64,000 nt of DNA, taken from assembly GCF_030186535.1 (NCBI RefSeq), contig NZ_JASNVW010000001.1, forward strand, positions 434,001-498,000, written 5' to 3'. Every line of letters begins with the position of its first letter. The first letter of the stretch is position 1. Source of the stretch: Ignisphaera cupida. GTDB taxonomy: Archaea; Thermoproteota; Thermoprotei_A; Sulfolobales; Ignisphaeraceae. Below are positions 55,502 through 64,000 of the stretch, in pieces. Made by a program: the position numbers and the translations under genes. A model generated the notes under the pieces. It did no database searches. It saw only the letters and a list, made by a program, of their open reading frames with translations, and was not told the DNA's origin.

Positions 55502-55693
55502 TTATTTTCTTATTGAAATGAATATATCATGTAAATCAATAGATTCACGCAATTTTTTACCACATTTTGGACATTGATTGCCTATTTTTACTTTCAATTC
55601 TGAAAGTGATGGTATTCCATAATAATCCTGTCCTGCTCTGATAAATTTATACAATATTTCACCACAATTTAAACATCGATATATTACAGGCAT
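55502..55693 (-). CDS. Small zinc-ribbon protein
   Basis: 63 residues from ATG 55693 (GTG 55699 adds two). Two Cys pairs, CLNCGE near the start and CPKCGK about 30 residues later, form a C4 zinc ribbon. The rest has no known motif. It ends 4 bases from the convergent cca gene. Could bind nucleic acid or a polymerase; not assigned. Confidence 0.7.
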   Translation of the reverse strand: MPVIYRCLNCGEILYKFIRAGQDYYGIPSLSELKVKIGNQCPKCGKKLRESIDLHDIFISIRK

Positions 55694-55934
55694 TGCCACT
55701 CACACAACTTAAAACACAAACTAAGTCTATAATTACATATCGAGTAGTTTTGAAATGTTGCTTTGGTAATACCATAAAAAAGCCCTAGTAATACGTTCAT
55801 CATCTTCCACATAGCCTTACATATAAACTATTGGTAGAAAAATTTTAGTAAAAGTTATAAAAATAGTTGCTAATTACTAAAAAATTACTATAATTACTAT
55901 CTTCTCTAGCATAGAAATATAAAAATTAATCCAT

Positions 55935-56036
<102 letters not shown>

Positions 56037-56093
56037 AACTAAACTAATATCTGAAAGATATAGAATATGGTGTTCAGAATTTAAAACTATTTG

Positions 56094-56360
56094 CTAAATT
56101 TTCACAATCTTCACTTCACTAGCTTTTTCACATTTCTCCATTTCGCGTTGCCATAGTATAGAAGGTGTCCATGCAATCCATGCTGGAATCTTTTTAACAA
56201 ATTCATAAGCTTCTGCCCAGCCATCTAATCCAAGTTCCTCTGCTAATTTTTCTAAATTCATTTCAGTTCTTACATATATGTTTAAAATCTTGACAACTTT
56301 TTCATCAATTTCTATCTCTTTCTCACCAACTCTAACAACATATTTCTTACATACTGACAC
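56094..56360 (-). CDS. Conserved small hypothetical protein (88 aa)
   Basis: 88 residues; a strand-rich beginning (KYVVRVGEKEIEIDEKVVKIL) leads to helices (NLEKLAEELGLDGWAEAYEFVKKIPAWIAW) that could form a small helix-turn-helix. Start GTG 56360. It is downstream of mcm on the same strand with about 100 bases between, between mcm and tRNA-Pro. I recognise no family. Codon use and the continuous frame support a real gene. Confidence 0.6.
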   Translation of the reverse strand: MSVCKKYVVRVGEKEIEIDEKVVKILNIYVRTEMNLEKLAEELGLDGWAEAYEFVKKIPAWIAWTPSILWQREMEKCEKASEVKIVKI

Positions 56361-56464
56361 TTTTCATTACCTTAAAACATCATTAATTTCTTTATTGTAA
56401 CTACTGTATTTGTGTGAGATTTTTAAGTTTATTTTAACTACCTTGTTTTTAGTTTACATAGTAA

Positions 56465-58534
56465 TTACATAACAGGAGCATAGCAACCATCTCTTGCTTC
56501 ATATATTAATCCCTCTCTTCTCATCCTTGTCAAAACTTCTTCAACAAGTCTATCCTCAATGTCTTGCTCTTTAGCTTTAGCAATAATTGTTTTTATTTTT
56601 GCACACCCCTCTTCTTTAGCTAGAGTTCTTATAATGTTTTCAATAATGAGCATTTTATCTCTTTGAGATTTAGGTTTTCCAGTCATAATAACATCTATGT
56701 CTATTTCACCACTCTCAACATCAATACCAACGCTTTCCAGCATGCTTTTCATAAGCCTGATAGCCTCTGCAGCATCTTCTTCACCAACGATTGGTTTTAA
56801 AGCCATTTTTGCATGTGCTTCTGCCAAACGTATTAATGCCTCGAATTGTCTTGCAGTTATTGCTATGGGAGAATCTGGAACTTCTAAGCTCTTTTTTCTC
56901 ATTTCAACAAAGAATTCTTCTAGCATTTTCTTTGCCTCTTCACTTAAAACAGGCCTTACATATTTTCTTGCATAAGCAATATACTTTCTAACCATGTCAG
57001 CATCTATCAAAGGTTTTGTAATATCCTCAGCAGCATGAACTTGTGCTATATGTCTTGCTAATCTCGAGTCTCTTTCAATATTTGGCACGTCTCTTATTAC
57101 AAATATTAAGTCAAATCTTGAAAGAATTGTGGGTGGTAGATTAACATTTTCAGCAATTGATCTATTTATTAAGTATCGACCATATCTTGGATTACCAGCT
57201 GCCAAAACAGAGGTTCTAGCATTTAATCTTGCTACTATACCAGCTTTTGCTATAGATATTGTTTGCTGCTCCATAGCTTCATGAATAGCTACTCTATCCT
57301 CTTCACGCATCTTGTCTATTTCATCTATACAGGCAATACCACCATCAGCTAGAACAAGTGCTCCTGCTTCTAAATAATATTCACCAGTTTGTTTGTCACG
57401 TACAACAGCAGCAGTTAAACCTGCTGCTGTTGCACCTTTACCAGTAGTATATATTGCTCTTGGAGCTATTCGTGAAACATATTGAAGCAATTGCGACTTT
57501 GCAGTACCTGGATCACCTATCATCAAAACATGTATATCACCACGAATTCTAGTACCATCTGGTAAAACCTTGGGTACACCACCAAAGAGTAGAAGGGCTA
57601 TAGCCTCTTTTATATCCCACAAACCATAGATTGCAGGTGCTATTGATGCAATAATCTTTCTTCTTATTAATGGATCTTTTGCTAGCTCCCTTATTTTCTC
57701 CTCATCTTCTCTTGTTATCTCTATTTCTTCAAGCATTCTCTGAGACACAATAATGTTATTCACCTCAATATAAGAATCATACAAACTCTTAACACGTCTA
57801 CTTCCAGAACCTCTCAACTTTAGAATACCAACTACAACAACTCTATCACCTGGTCTTGCAACATCAACTAGATTGTCATATACATCAACATCTATTGATC
57901 TTGGCATTCTCCCTGCAGGCATCTCCTCTGGTTTTTCCTGAATAACTAATCGCTGAAAGTCTCTAAACCTAGACTTCTCCTCTAAAAGCTTCCAATTACC
58001 AGATGATCTATGACAATAAGGACATAGAACAGGTTTTTCTACAACATCTCCAGTAACAGGCACAACAACCTCATTACCACATTCATGTTGATAAACAGCC
58101 TCAACAATTTTTTGCTTTGGAGGTGAGGCTCTCACAACAATGCCTTCAACAGCAATCAATTTATTTACTAAATCACTTCTAATATCACGTATCTTGTATA
58201 CAAACGGAAGATTTTTGAAACGAGGAATAACTTCATAAATCTTCTCTAAGTATTCAGGAGCTTCATATTCAATTACATTCCTTAAAGCCTTAGAGAACTT
58301 TTTTATAGTATTTTCAGGGTTTCTTATTAGCAGCTCTGCTAATTTTGGATTATAACTCATAATATCATTAAAATCTATTTCCAAGTCAAATCTATTTTCA
58401 AGAATCATTCTTCTAACAAGTTCTCTATATTTAGGCCTGCCATCTACTTTATAATTCTTTATAAACTCTTCAATTTCCTGCAATGCATCAACAACTACAG
58501 CTGTAATTGTTTCACTTGACATATTTTCTTCCAT
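56465..58534 (-). CDS. mcm: MCM replicative helicase
   Basis: 689 residues, full archaeal MCM. The N-terminal domain has a C3H-type zinc site (YQHECGN, then CPYCHRSSGNW). The AAA+ motor shows Walker A IGDPGTAKSQ, Walker B ACIDEIDKM, the GNPRYGRY sensor and the arginine finger in LSRFDLIFV. A C-terminal winged helix follows. It forms the hexamer that unwinds DNA at forks. Two ATGs (58534 and four codons later) could start it. It is 6 bases behind gins23, so both are co-transcribed. Confidence 0.97.
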   Translation of the reverse strand: MEENMSSETITAVVVDALQEIEEFIKNYKVDGRPKYRELVRRMILENRFDLEIDFNDIMSYNPKLAELLIRNPENTIKKFSKALRNVIEYEAPEYLEKIYEVIPRFKNLPFVYKIRDIRSDLVNKLIAVEGIVVRASPPKQKIVEAVYQHECGNEVVVPVTGDVVEKPVLCPYCHRSSGNWKLLEEKSRFRDFQRLVIQEKPEEMPAGRMPRSIDVDVYDNLVDVARPGDRVVVVGILKLRGSGSRRVKSLYDSYIEVNNIIVSQRMLEEIEITREDEEKIRELAKDPLIRRKIIASIAPAIYGLWDIKEAIALLLFGGVPKVLPDGTRIRGDIHVLMIGDPGTAKSQLLQYVSRIAPRAIYTTGKGATAAGLTAAVVRDKQTGEYYLEAGALVLADGGIACIDEIDKMREEDRVAIHEAMEQQTISIAKAGIVARLNARTSVLAAGNPRYGRYLINRSIAENVNLPPTILSRFDLIFVIRDVPNIERDSRLARHIAQVHAAEDITKPLIDADMVRKYIAYARKYVRPVLSEEAKKMLEEFFVEMRKKSLEVPDSPIAITARQFEALIRLAEAHAKMALKPIVGEEDAAEAIRLMKSMLESVGIDVESGEIDIDVIMTGKPKSQRDKMLIIENIIRTLAKEEGCAKIKTIIAKAKEQDIEDRLVEEVLTRMRREGLIYEARDGCYAPVM

Positions 58535-58540
58535 GCTCCA

Positions 58541-59056
58541 TCACCTTAACAATGTATATTTCCTAAGCCATGTAATAAGTGTCTTCTGCATAAGTATTGA
58601 AAGAACCTTTTCTTCTACACTCAGAGATTTTAATATGGTTTCTAAACTGCGAAACTGTACAGCTCTTATTATATTAGATAATCGAATATTTGAAATCTCA
58701 TTGAAATCCTCTTTAGCTCTATCCAAAGTTTTTAGCATTTGCAAATCTGATTCTTTTCTAGCTTTTTCCTCAAGCCTATTTAACATGTTAATAGTATTGA
58801 TATAGAAATAATCATCTAATTTGCTTAATCCAAGTCTTTGTTGAGTATGAGAAAATCTTATCTTAGTCACTTCCTGAATACTATAAGGTTTTTCTAGTAT
58901 TTCTACAAATCCCTTTTCTTCAAGAATTTGAGCAACCCATCTCGGTATTTTCTCTTCAGAGCCCTTCTGCAATGCAGTTCCAAGTAGTGGTATGTATGGC
59001 ACACTTTTTAGAATCATTACCTTAACAGGTGTTGAATAATATAATATGTCCAGCAA
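58541..59056 (-). CDS. gins23: GINS complex subunit (Gins23 type)
   Basis: 171 residues. A small N-terminal domain (VKVMILKSVPYIPLLG, then IPRWVAQILEEKGFVEI) precedes the helical domain, the order of archaeal Gins23 (related to Psf2/Psf3). GINS couples MCM to primase in the CMG-like helicase. The adjacency to mcm is as in Sulfolobus. TTG 59056 start with a weak ribosome-binding site. Promoter in the 170-base gap upstream. Confidence 0.85.
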   Translation of the reverse strand: MLDILYYSTPVKVMILKSVPYIPLLGTALQKGSEEKIPRWVAQILEEKGFVEILEKPYSIQEVTKIRFSHTQQRLGLSKLDDYFYINTINMLNRLEEKARKESDLQMLKTLDRAKEDFNEISNIRLSNIIRAVQFRSLETILKSLSVEEKVLSILMQKTLITWLRKYTLLR

Positions 59057-59228
59057 TGAAAACTCTAATGTAATAGCCTCACACCTAGCACAATTTTACT
59101 TATCTTATCTTACTTAAAATCTGTTTAGCCTTTGATTAAAACTTTTAATTCTATTCTTTTTAGATACTAGGTATCTTCTGTTAGAAATACAATAAAAATT
59201 AATTTGATTTAACTATCCTTTTAACATA

Positions 59229-61199
59229 TTAGATGTCTTTATACCAAGCTTCTGGAAGTTCTATCTGCATTGCTATTGCTTTTATAGCTCTTGAAATCCA
59301 TTCTTTGATTGCATCCTCTTTATTGCTCAGAAACTTCTTATTCCATTCTTCTACATTGAATTCTGTAGCAAGAGTTGCTATAACATCTTTCGCTTTCTCG
59401 CCTTCAACTAACTTTGGTTTTGCATTTGCCTTAATACAATACTCTGCTATTTTTCGATACAATTTCTTTGCATGCTGATCTAAATCAACTTTTGCTCCAA
59501 CTAGTTCATAAAGCTTTGGCAAAATTTTCTCAGCCCAGCCTCTGTGAAATCTGCACAGACCTGTATTTGATATCTCCAGCTCCTTTATAGCTCTTGTAGC
59601 AACTACTTTAGCAAATTCCTCTGGCTCTGAGAATGTTGTTGTATAGTTTGTCCAGTATTTACCTGTAACTGGAAGTGGTAAGAGGAAGCCTGGAGTCCAG
59701 TAATAATTTGGTGTCATATATCCTTCTTCTCCATATGGCTGGTATAATACAAGATCTTCGAATCTAACTCCAATGCTTTTAACCCTATCACTAAACATGT
59801 TATTTAGTTGCTTACAAGCGAATCTAACTCCCTTCGCAACAATTCTCAACACATCTGTTGAACCCTCCACCAGTCCTTTCAAGATTTTTTCAGCTAATTG
59901 CGCATTCACAGACCATTCATCTATATTCATTAGCATTGGATCCATATTAGGTTTCCTATCAAGTCCTACCTCCTCTGGTTTTAAAAGATCCTTATAAACA
60001 CTTTCCAAAAGCCATGCAACCACATGACCAATACCAATTGCGTCAAAACCTAATTGATCTGCCAAATCAATCAAGTTTCTTGATAATTCTATTTTGAAAA
60101 CTCCTATGGAGGGACCCAAGGCATTTGATGGCTCATAGTCTAGCTTCTTACCTCTCCATATTTTCTTGCATGAAACAGGGCATGGCTCGCCACATGTAGT
60201 CCAGCTTTTTGCAAGATCAAAAGACTCCATTTTAACTGGTTTCCAGAAGTGCTCTAAGATGAGATCAACAAGTTTTTTCCTTATTGACTTGTGAAGATAT
60301 ATGCTGTTGAAATTGAATAGAGGTAGCAATTCTCTGTAATGCGGATAATTTACACCAAATGTTCCACCAGCTCCTATGCTTGGGTCAAAGCGATATTTCA
60401 CTGTTGCTTCATTAACACTTTGTACAAAGTCTTTTCCTAAAATAGCTTTCATGCTTTTGAGAAATTCTGTAGGGTCTGTTAATTGCTTAGGTAATTCTGG
60501 TTTATAGGATCCTCCAGCTACTATTGCTGCAACATTGTGTGCTTGTGCTAATACTGAGCCTCCTCCACCTCTTGCAGCAAACTCTTCACTACCATCAACA
60601 AACTTCTTTTTAGTAAAGTCAACATCTACTGAAATAATTGCTCCATAAACAGTTTTGTATGCTGCAGGCCCAACAACTATAGGCCTAGCCTTCATAGATG
60701 ATATCTCATTCCAGAATGTATCAATTAGGTACTTCTCTAGTGCATATGCACCTATGTAACCATCATATCCTCTGTATATCTCCTCTAGTTTATTCCACTG
60801 CATTCTTCTTATATTTACCTCTGCAACACCTTTTTCACCACCTTTAACAAATACTATGGCTGGTTCACTGCTTCTACCCTCAACAGATATTGCATTAACA
60901 CCACAGCCAATAAACCTATAGCCGGCACCACCCATTTCAGATACATGAATAGTTTTGCTTTCAGGACTTCTAAACACAACAACAAGTCTATGAGCTCCAA
61001 ATATTTTGCTTCCAGCAAAAATGCCAGTTCCTATGACAACTGCATTATCAGGGTCAAAAACATTTTTGCTCCATGTTGCTAATTCCTCGTGAATTTTTAA
61101 GGCAATATCTATAGGCCCTAAAACCTCCTCGACGTTATACTCATCAATTTTCCAATCACCTGTAGAAACATTTAATCTTAGCACTCTATACTTCACCAT
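59229..61199 (-). CDS. Aldehyde:ferredoxin oxidoreductase family tungstoenzyme
   Basis: 656 residues of the AOR family, which oxidise aldehydes to acids with ferredoxin as electron acceptor at a tungstopterin centre. The [4Fe-4S] ligands are seen in CGEPCPVSC (about residue 310) and the later Cys in TGLCRFHRGW; pterin-binding DAIGIGHVVAW and ARGGGGSVLAQAHN are also present. It divides into the two lobes normal for the family. GGTGA lies 7 bases ahead of ATG 61199. The exact member (AOR, FOR, GOR-like) cannot be settled; monocistronic. Confidence 0.9.
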   Translation of the reverse strand: MVKYRVLRLNVSTGDWKIDEYNVEEVLGPIDIALKIHEELATWSKNVFDPDNAVVIGTGIFAGSKIFGAHRLVVVFRSPESKTIHVSEMGGAGYRFIGCGVNAISVEGRSSEPAIVFVKGGEKGVAEVNIRRMQWNKLEEIYRGYDGYIGAYALEKYLIDTFWNEISSMKARPIVVGPAAYKTVYGAIISVDVDFTKKKFVDGSEEFAARGGGGSVLAQAHNVAAIVAGGSYKPELPKQLTDPTEFLKSMKAILGKDFVQSVNEATVKYRFDPSIGAGGTFGVNYPHYRELLPLFNFNSIYLHKSIRKKLVDLILEHFWKPVKMESFDLAKSWTTCGEPCPVSCKKIWRGKKLDYEPSNALGPSIGVFKIELSRNLIDLADQLGFDAIGIGHVVAWLLESVYKDLLKPEEVGLDRKPNMDPMLMNIDEWSVNAQLAEKILKGLVEGSTDVLRIVAKGVRFACKQLNNMFSDRVKSIGVRFEDLVLYQPYGEEGYMTPNYYWTPGFLLPLPVTGKYWTNYTTTFSEPEEFAKVVATRAIKELEISNTGLCRFHRGWAEKILPKLYELVGAKVDLDQHAKKLYRKIAEYCIKANAKPKLVEGEKAKDVIATLATEFNVEEWNKKFLSNKEDAIKEWISRAIKAIAMQIELPEAWYKDI

Positions 61200-61391
61200 T
61201 GAATATCACCTATTCTAAACTGTTACCTTTGCTTTTATTGAAGTGGAAAAGGTTAAAATTTTCTTTATTATACCTCTATTATAGAGGTGTCATAGTTTTA
61301 ATTGTAACACCTATAATTGTTTTATTAACTTAGGGTACTTTGTTAAGAACATTTTAGCTTTTAAACAAAACTAGCATGACGTGACATCAAG

Positions 61392-61640
61392 ATGAGAATT
61401 AAAGATATTGTTAATAAGATTTTGTGGAGTGTGAAGAACATTGAAGATTATTATTTAGTTGTAATTGATAGAATTGATGAAACAGGATTTAGGAAAATAC
61501 CTTTCTCTAAAATTGTTAGAATTGATAATAACTATGTTTACGTAATTGATTCTAGTGGCTATGAACATGCAATACCTATTCACAGAATAGTAAAAATTGT
61601 TAAGAATAATGAAATCATATTTGAGAGAAAGAATAGGTAG
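61392..61640 (+). CDS. DUF504 protein (UPF0248)
   Basis: 82 residues. The start MRIKDIVNKILWSVKNIEDYYLVVIDR and the pattern IPFSKIVRI ... HAIPIHRIVKI mark the archaeal DUF504 family, found in many thermophiles. It is a small beta-rich domain that occurs fused to RNA-repair enzymes in other organisms; its activity is unknown. A short gap to the following AAA ATPase on the same strand suggests an operon. Confidence 0.8.
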   Translation: MRIKDIVNKILWSVKNIEDYYLVVIDRIDETGFRKIPFSKIVRIDNNYVYVIDSSGYEHAIPIHRIVKIVKNNEIIFERKNR

Positions 61641-61704
61641 TAGAAAAATTAACTCTAAGATTTTTAAGATTTAGCAGTATGTTCTATTTTGTGGCTGTGG
61701 CTAT

Positions 61705-63141
61705 ATGGAGTTGATGAGCAATAACGTTAGGAGAGAAGGTAAACTATTGATAGAATCCATAGATAGATTATTACCAAGTGATTTAAGGGGGTTTATTGTA
61801 ACACAACATGTTCTTGGTGATGGTGATGAAACAACACTGCTACTAACTCCTAGAATTGTGTCAGTACTTTATAGGGGTGTGCAGAAGAAAATAATAATGT
61901 TTAAGGATAAAGAATATTATCAAAGAGTTTTCAAGTCTCTTATAGCGAACTTTAAGCAACTTGTTCTACATATAGCATCTGAAATGAAGTTGTTAGATAT
62001 AGACTTGGCGCTGATTTCAATATTAAATGAAGATAGTGTTTCGGCTATATCAATAATATACAACCAAAGTTTTGTAAATTCATATACAGAATATGTAAAG
62101 CAAAATGTTAATAGCATTGCCATAATTTTAACTAATAGAAATACTAATTCTGGTGATGCATTAAGCAATAGCATTAATTTTCTAAACAGCAATGTAAAGA
62201 AATACTACAAAATGTTAGCAAAACACCTACAATTCAATAGTCTTCACATAATTGTTCTAAGTCTCGATACCGAAAATGTTTTAAAAATTAAACTCAGGGA
62301 TGATTATGGAAAAGACTCTTCTCTCACAATACCAATTAACAATCCATCATGGGAATTCGACAACTTGCCTGATCGCATAAAAGAAGATCTATATACTCTT
62401 GTAATAGAACCTATAAATACTAATGCACAGTATGCTCCACGTGGCATAATAATAATTGGTCCTCCTGGCGTTGGAAAGAGTGTAACTGCTGAAGCTATAG
62501 CAAGTGAACTTAGAAAAAAGATTGTGAGAATAAACCCAGGTGTATACAGGTCTATGTGGTATGGAATGACAGAGAAAATGCTTTTGTCACTATTTTCTTC
62601 ACTTAAAAGAAAAAAGGATGTGGTTATTCTTGTTGATGATGCAGATTTCCTTGTAAATAGGTTTAATGCTATACACGAAGCTTTTATTGCTGAAATGAAT
62701 ATGTGGCTAAATATACTACAGGATAGGGAGAGACCTCTTATAATAATGACAACAAACACTCCAGATATCATGGACCCTGCACTAATGAGACCAGGTAGGC
62801 TAGATGTAACAGTGTTTATGGGGTATCCAGATAGAAAGATGAGAGAGAAAATAGTGTCTAATCTTTGCAAAAAGTATAGAGTGAAGTTAGCAAATGAGAT
62901 TCTGATTAATGATTTGATATTAAGAACTAAATGGTTTAATGCTGCAGAACTTGATTCACTAGTTAGAATTGTTGCAAGTAAGGGAAGAGGTGTAATAACA
63001 GAAGATTCACTTGAATGGGCTTTAAGAAAATTCCATATAAACTATGGGGAGAGAAAAATAATTCAGGAAAGCATTGAAAGTTATGCATCAAAAATGCCAA
63101 ATGTTGTAATATCATATATCCCAAAAGAACATGAAATATAA
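61705..63141 (+). CDS. Divergent AAA ATPase
   Basis: 478 residues. Residues 1-240 have no recognisable domain (mixed alpha/beta). The AAA module starts APRGIIIIGPPGVGKS (Walker A 252-259), a pore-loop-like VYRSMWYGMTEK, Walker B VVILVDDAD (306-314) with Asp in place of the usual catalytic Glu, then MTTNTPDIMDPALMRPGRLD with sensor 1 and arginine fingers. The module is nearest to FtsH/PAN-type AAA proteins, without the protease or coiled-coil/OB domains. Start ATG 61705 or 61714. It probably acts on proteins as a remodelling ATPase; substrate unknown. Confidence 0.75.
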   Translation: MELMSNNVRREGKLLIESIDRLLPSDLRGFIVTQHVLGDGDETTLLLTPRIVSVLYRGVQKKIIMFKDKEYYQRVFKSLIANFKQLVLHIASEMKLLDIDLALISILNEDSVSAISIIYNQSFVNSYTEYVKQNVNSIAIILTNRNTNSGDALSNSINFLNSNVKKYYKMLAKHLQFNSLHIIVLSLDTENVLKIKLRDDYGKDSSLTIPINNPSWEFDNLPDRIKEDLYTLVIEPINTNAQYAPRGIIIIGPPGVGKSVTAEAIASELRKKIVRINPGVYRSMWYGMTEKMLLSLFSSLKRKKDVVILVDDADFLVNRFNAIHEAFIAEMNMWLNILQDRERPLIIMTTNTPDIMDPALMRPGRLDVTVFMGYPDRKMREKIVSNLCKKYRVKLANEILINDLILRTKWFNAAELDSLVRIVASKGRGVITEDSLEWALRKFHINYGERKIIQESIESYASKMPNVVISYIPKEHEI

Positions 63142-63173
63142 TATCTAAATCTTATTCAACACAGTTGTTATTA

Positions 63174-63449
63174 CTAATTTGTTTCAACCTTAATTTCCTG
63201 AGCTAGATCATCTGTAACTGAGTTACTAACCCTCTTCTTTACTACTGCAACAAAAACAATTGAATCGCCAACATCAACAGTATAAGCATACCCTTTCTTT
63301 ATATGAGCACTTTTCATTAAGACAGATAGTAAATTCACGTCGTTTCCACTACTTGATCTCTTGAAGCTTATGTAGTTATTGAGTGATACTAAAAGAGCTG
63401 CTATTAACAAAGCCAAAGTTGCAATTAATAGCATGTTTGATGTTATCAT
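63174..63449 (-). CDS. Small single-pass membrane protein
   Basis: 91 residues from ATG 63449 (GGTG 6 bases upstream; ATG 63461 is weaker). One N-terminal membrane helix (MLLIATLALLIAALLVSL) is followed by a basic linker and a beta-rich domain (GYAYTVDVGDSIVFVAVVKKR). The topology is a signal-anchor with a cytoplasmic or external soluble tail of about 60 residues. It ends 32 bases from the convergent AAA gene. No family recognised. Confidence 0.6.
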   Translation of the reverse strand: MITSNMLLIATLALLIAALLVSLNNYISFKRSSSGNDVNLLSVLMKSAHIKKGYAYTVDVGDSIVFVAVVKKRVSNSVTDDLAQEIKVETN

Positions 63450-63548
63450 TAACAGCACCATAGATATTTATTGAAAGTTTTGGATTTATAAAATGGAGGT
63501 GGGCATGATCTAATATTACAAAAGAATACAGAGGTAACACATTATTGA

Positions 63549-63695
63549 ATGTATTATCCAGATATTTTCATAGAATATTCTTATGCATTTTCCACTAGTG
63601 CTTCTAGTGAAGCAAAGGTTTTTCCTATAGGTGAATTGAAAAACAATAGTTTCGGCTATCTCCTTGTTTTCCAAAAAGCTCAAAACTATTTTTAG
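63549..63695 (+). CDS. Possible small protein ahead of pyrG (48 aa)
   Basis: A 48-codon frame, MYYPDIFIEYSYAFSTS at its start, ends 24 bases before pyrG. AGAGGT (63532-63537) lies about 11 bases upstream. Composition is compatible with a coding frame, rich in Phe, Tyr and Ser, but there is no motif or homologue I can name. It might be a short upstream frame in the pyrG leader. Confidence 0.3.
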   Translation: MYYPDIFIEYSYAFSTSASSEAKVFPIGELKNNSFGYLLVFQKAQNYF

Positions 63696-63719
63696 CTGCT
63701 AAAATTTACAATAGGGCTT

Positions 63720-64000
63720 ATGACTAAGTACGTATTTGTAACAGGAGGAGTGCTAAGTGGTGTTGGAAAAGGTGTTACAACAGCATCTATAGCGATGCTA
63801 TTTCAGTCTATGGGCTATAACACAACCATTATTAAGATAGATCCTTATTTGAATGTTGATGCTGGCACCATGAATCCATATGCTCATGGAGAAGTTTTTG
63901 TAACTGAAGATGGTGGTGAAACAGATCTTGATATAGGTCACTATGAAAGATTTTTAAATAAAGACTTGAGCAAGAAGAATAACATTACAGCAGGTCAAAT
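63720..64000 (+). CDS. pyrG: CTP synthase, N-terminal part (3' end outside window)
   Basis: ATG 63720 opens a frame to the window edge, 93 complete codons. [22 protein letters not shown] is the synthetase P-loop of CTP synthase, followed by [25 protein letters not shown] and [16 protein letters not shown] with the Mg-ATP ligands. It makes CTP from UTP, ATP and glutamine. The glutaminase domain is beyond the window. Confidence 0.95.
   Translation, partial: MTKYVFVTGGVLSGVGKGVTTASIAMLFQSMGYNTTIIKIDPYLNVDAGTMNPYAHGEVFVTEDGGETDLDIGHYERFLNKDLSKKNNITAGQ

Noticed and set aside
55770-55830. Isolated ATGATGA C box on the minus strand (near 55798)
   Set aside because: No CTGA D or D' box within 40 nt downstream, so no C/D sRNA can be drawn.

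Overview
The window looks like the chromosome of a thermophilic crenarchaeon (Thermoproteota). It is A+T-rich and carries crenarchaeal markers: the CdvABC cell-division operon, chromatin protein Cren7, ribosomal protein L38e, archaeal exosome, RFC, MCM and GINS, a Sfm1-like SPOUT methyltransferase, and short tRNA introns. Gene content and base composition would fit a Desulfurococcales or Ignisphaera-like organism, but that placement is inference. Many genes start with TTG or GTG behind GGTG or GAGG motifs.

Layout. 1-8.3 kb: two Dpp/Opp-type ABC uptake modules (one cut by the window edge), neither with ATPase genes beside it. Between them lie a DUF72 protein, a very small cysteine-rich protein, a surface beta-propeller-like protein and a CcdA-like membrane protein. 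8.4-19.9 kb: an endonuclease IV-like enzyme, tRNA-Arg, a pair of pilin-like secreted proteins, an HD phosphohydrolase, a JAMM-motif protein, a clear C/D box sRNA, L38e, PGI/PMI, a PAC2 protein, tRNA-Met/Ile2, a DUF434 protein, and a TnpB homologue that lacks the zinc finger and one catalytic acid. 20-31.5 kb: KaiC-like ATPase, DUF2070, cdvABC, a CBS protein, RqcH-like NFACT, Sfm1-like methyltransferase, an Lsm protein with a small Cys4 gene behind it, and S-adenosylmethionine synthetase. 31.5-40 kb: DUF460, RIO2 kinase, DUF4443 regulator, a class II-like HMG-CoA reductase, tRNA-Lys with a non-canonical intron, and EF-2.

40-47.6 kb is one long minus-strand superoperon that runs psmA, SBDS, rrp4, rrp41, rrp42, rpl37ae, Brix, pcc1, prefoldin beta, DUF3194, DHH phosphoesterase, XPF. 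It links protein degradation, RNA degradation and ribosome maturation. 47.6-48.5 kb is a gene-poor stretch with a decayed transposon-like fragment and a possible C/D sRNA. 48.5-59 kb is rich in replication genes: Orc1/Cdc6, RFC large and small, MCM and GINS23, with Cren7, thpR, CCA-adding enzyme and an intron-containing tRNA-Pro between them. The right end has an aldehyde:ferredoxin oxidoreductase, DUF504, a divergent AAA ATPase, a small membrane protein and the start of CTP synthase.

The most unusual signals are the altered TnpB with three consecutive hairpins at its 3' end, the canonical C/D box sRNA at 14.95 kb, the 21-nt tRNA-Lys intron in the variable loop, and several small cysteine-rich genes. 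I did not find a CRISPR array, an rRNA gene or a recognisable origin-recognition repeat.
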